Shown here: positions 5,116 to 6,080 of the stretch, piece after piece
How positions within the stretch are numbered: position 1 is the first letter of the stretch
Layout: each line of letters opens with the position of its first letter
Assembly: GCA_002297365.1 (NCBI GenBank)
Contig: DBKT01000008.1
Coordinates: 1-6,080 of the forward strand
From: Caryophanales bacterium UBA743
GTDB taxonomy: Bacteria > Bacillota_I > Bacilli_A > RFN20 > CAG-826
Reading direction: 5' to 3'
DNA: 6,080 bases
Translations under genes and position numbers: made by a program
The notes under the pieces: generated by a model
Database searches by the model: none
What the model saw: only the letters and a program-made list of their open reading frames with translations
What the model was told of the DNA's origin: nothing

Positions 5116-6080
5116 ATGAAAAAGTTCGTTAAGAACATCCTTAATGTTTCGGGGATGGTTTTGCTTGGCGCTGTTGCCATCGTTGGCACCAATTACGCCC
5201 TGGCCTACGCTCCCCAAATCGATTCCCTTTTGACAAAAGGGAATATCCAAGACCAAGAGGCTCTGGATAGCGCATTAGCGAAAGGGCAAGAATTGTCAGC
5301 GAAAATCGTGGAGGAAGGCTCAGTTCTTCTTAAAAATGATAAGGTCGATGACAAACCTTGTTTGCCTCTCGACAAAGAAAACAACAAAGAGAAAAAGATC
5401 AACGTCTTTGGCTATCACGCCTACAAAGACTATCTATATGGTGGAGAAGGCTCGGGAAAAATCCAGCCGGAAAACAGCAATAACGAAGAAGACAACACCA
5501 CATTTAACGAGGCTTTGGCCAATTTTGGAGAAGGCTTTAACTACAACAGGGACATCGCCAAACTTTACGATGGCGCCAAAAACGAAGAAGAAATTGATAT
5601 CAAATCGGTCATGAATAACGAGCTCATCGAAAGCTCCAAAGAATATTCCGATGTCGCTTTGGTTATTATTGGGCATCAATACTCTGAAAGCGAATATGAC
5701 CAAAACGAATCATCCGTAACGGTGAGCGAAGAAGAAAAGGCAATCCTAGAATTTTGCGCCGCAAATTACAAAAAGACGATTCTCGTCGTGATGAATGGCG
5801 GAGCGATGCAACTTGGCGTTTTAAAAGACATCCCTGGCATTAACGCTTGCTTGAATGTCGGCTATACGGGGACGCATGGCGTCTCTGGCTTATTGAAGGT
5901 TATATACGGCGATGTCTCTCCTAGCGGAAAGACGGCCGACACCTTCCCTTACGACATCAAATCGAGCCCCGCTTATAACTATGTGGGCGGGAATAATCTT
6001 GGCCGTTATACCAATTGCCTTAATAACGGCAAATCCGATATCGACACATCCGATAGCTACGCCGATTACGTCGAGGGCAT
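5116..6080 (+). CDS. Exported glycoside hydrolase family 3 enzyme, 3' end beyond the window
   Basis: The first 321 residues of a GH3 enzyme, most likely a beta-glucosidase or related exo-acting glycosidase; no stop is reached. A signal peptide or anchor comes first: MKK, a hydrophobic stretch at 11-30, and an Ala-Leu-Ala (28-30) that could be cleaved. The GH3 C-type alpha/beta sandwich follows directly: EEGSVLLKN (66-74), GGEGSGKI (109-116), SDVALVIIG (178-186), ESEYD (191-195), the region that supplies the acid/base Glu in this family, LNVGYTGTHG (246-255) and GDVSPSGKTADTFPYD (265-280). The last residues, YADYVEG, match the usual Y.EGI.VGYRYY block. Standard GH3 enzymes have the TIM barrel with the nucleophile Asp first. 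Here the C-type domain leads, as in the permuted beta-glucosidases of Ruminococcus albus and Butyrivibrio fibrisolvens, so the barrel should lie beyond 6080. The substrate cannot be read from this part. It has its own leader and cre-like site, so it is probably a separate unit from the kinase operon. Confidence 0.85.
   Translation, partial: MKKFVKNILNVSGMVLLGAVAIVGTNYALAYAPQIDSLLTKGNIQDQEALDSALAKGQELSAKIVEEGSVLLKNDKVDDKPCLPLDKENNKEKKINVFGYHAYKDYLYGGEGSGKIQPENSNNEEDNTTFNEALANFGEGFNYNRDIAKLYDGAKNEEEIDIKSVMNNELIESSKEYSDVALVIIGHQYSESEYDQNESSVTVSEEEKAILEFCAANYKKTILVVMNGGAMQLGVLKDIPGINACLNVGYTGTHGVSGLLKVIYGDVSPSGKTADTFPYDIKSSPAYNYVGGNNLGRYTNCLNNGKSDIDTSDSYADYVEG

Noticed and set aside
5336..5703. 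92-codon + frame (5336-5614) and 89-codon minus-strand frame (5434-5703) inside the GH3 gene
   Set aside because: Both are shadows of the GH3 frame, one of them very rich in Thr and Lys. Neither has its own start signals.

Overview
The window looks like chromosomal DNA from a low- to mid-GC Firmicutes-type bacterium, probably an uncultured gut or rumen member of the Bacilli/Erysipelotrichia or a related clostridial group. The grounds are purine-rich Shine-Dalgarno sites, TATAAT-type promoters, an AgrA/AgrC-like two-component pair, a cre-like operator and a GH3 enzyme of a kind common in gut Firmicutes. The reading frames use the standard bacterial code, with TGG for Trp. The taxonomic placement is inference.

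Layout, all intact genes on the + strand. (1) 1-250: leader with no gene I can support, ending in a possible promoter and a ribosome binding site. (2) 251-1789: a complete family 2 membrane glycosyltransferase resembling cellulose synthase, with a Lys in place of the Arg of the (Q/R)xxRW motif. (3) 1790-2780: about 1 kb without an intact gene. It starts with a 10-bp inverted repeat overlapping the glycosyltransferase stop codon and holds a minus-strand pseudogene with a frameshift, plus other coding-like scraps. (4) 2781-4963: a two-gene operon with a good promoter, a LytTR response regulator, a GHKL histidine kinase 5 nt downstream, and a candidate terminator. (5) 4964-6080: a leader with a cre-like operator, then an exported GH3 glycoside hydrolase that runs off the window. 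Its GH3 C-type domain comes first, which is the permuted domain order.

The kinase should sense an outside signal through its multi-pass membrane domain and phosphorylate Asp59 of the regulator, which binds DNA through its LytTR domain. No AgrB/AgrD-type peptide processing genes are visible, so the signal is unknown. A glycan polymerase and an exported glycosidase flank the pair, so control of surface or dietary glycan metabolism is possible, but no regulator site links them. I found no tRNA, rRNA, CRISPR array or intact insertion sequence.
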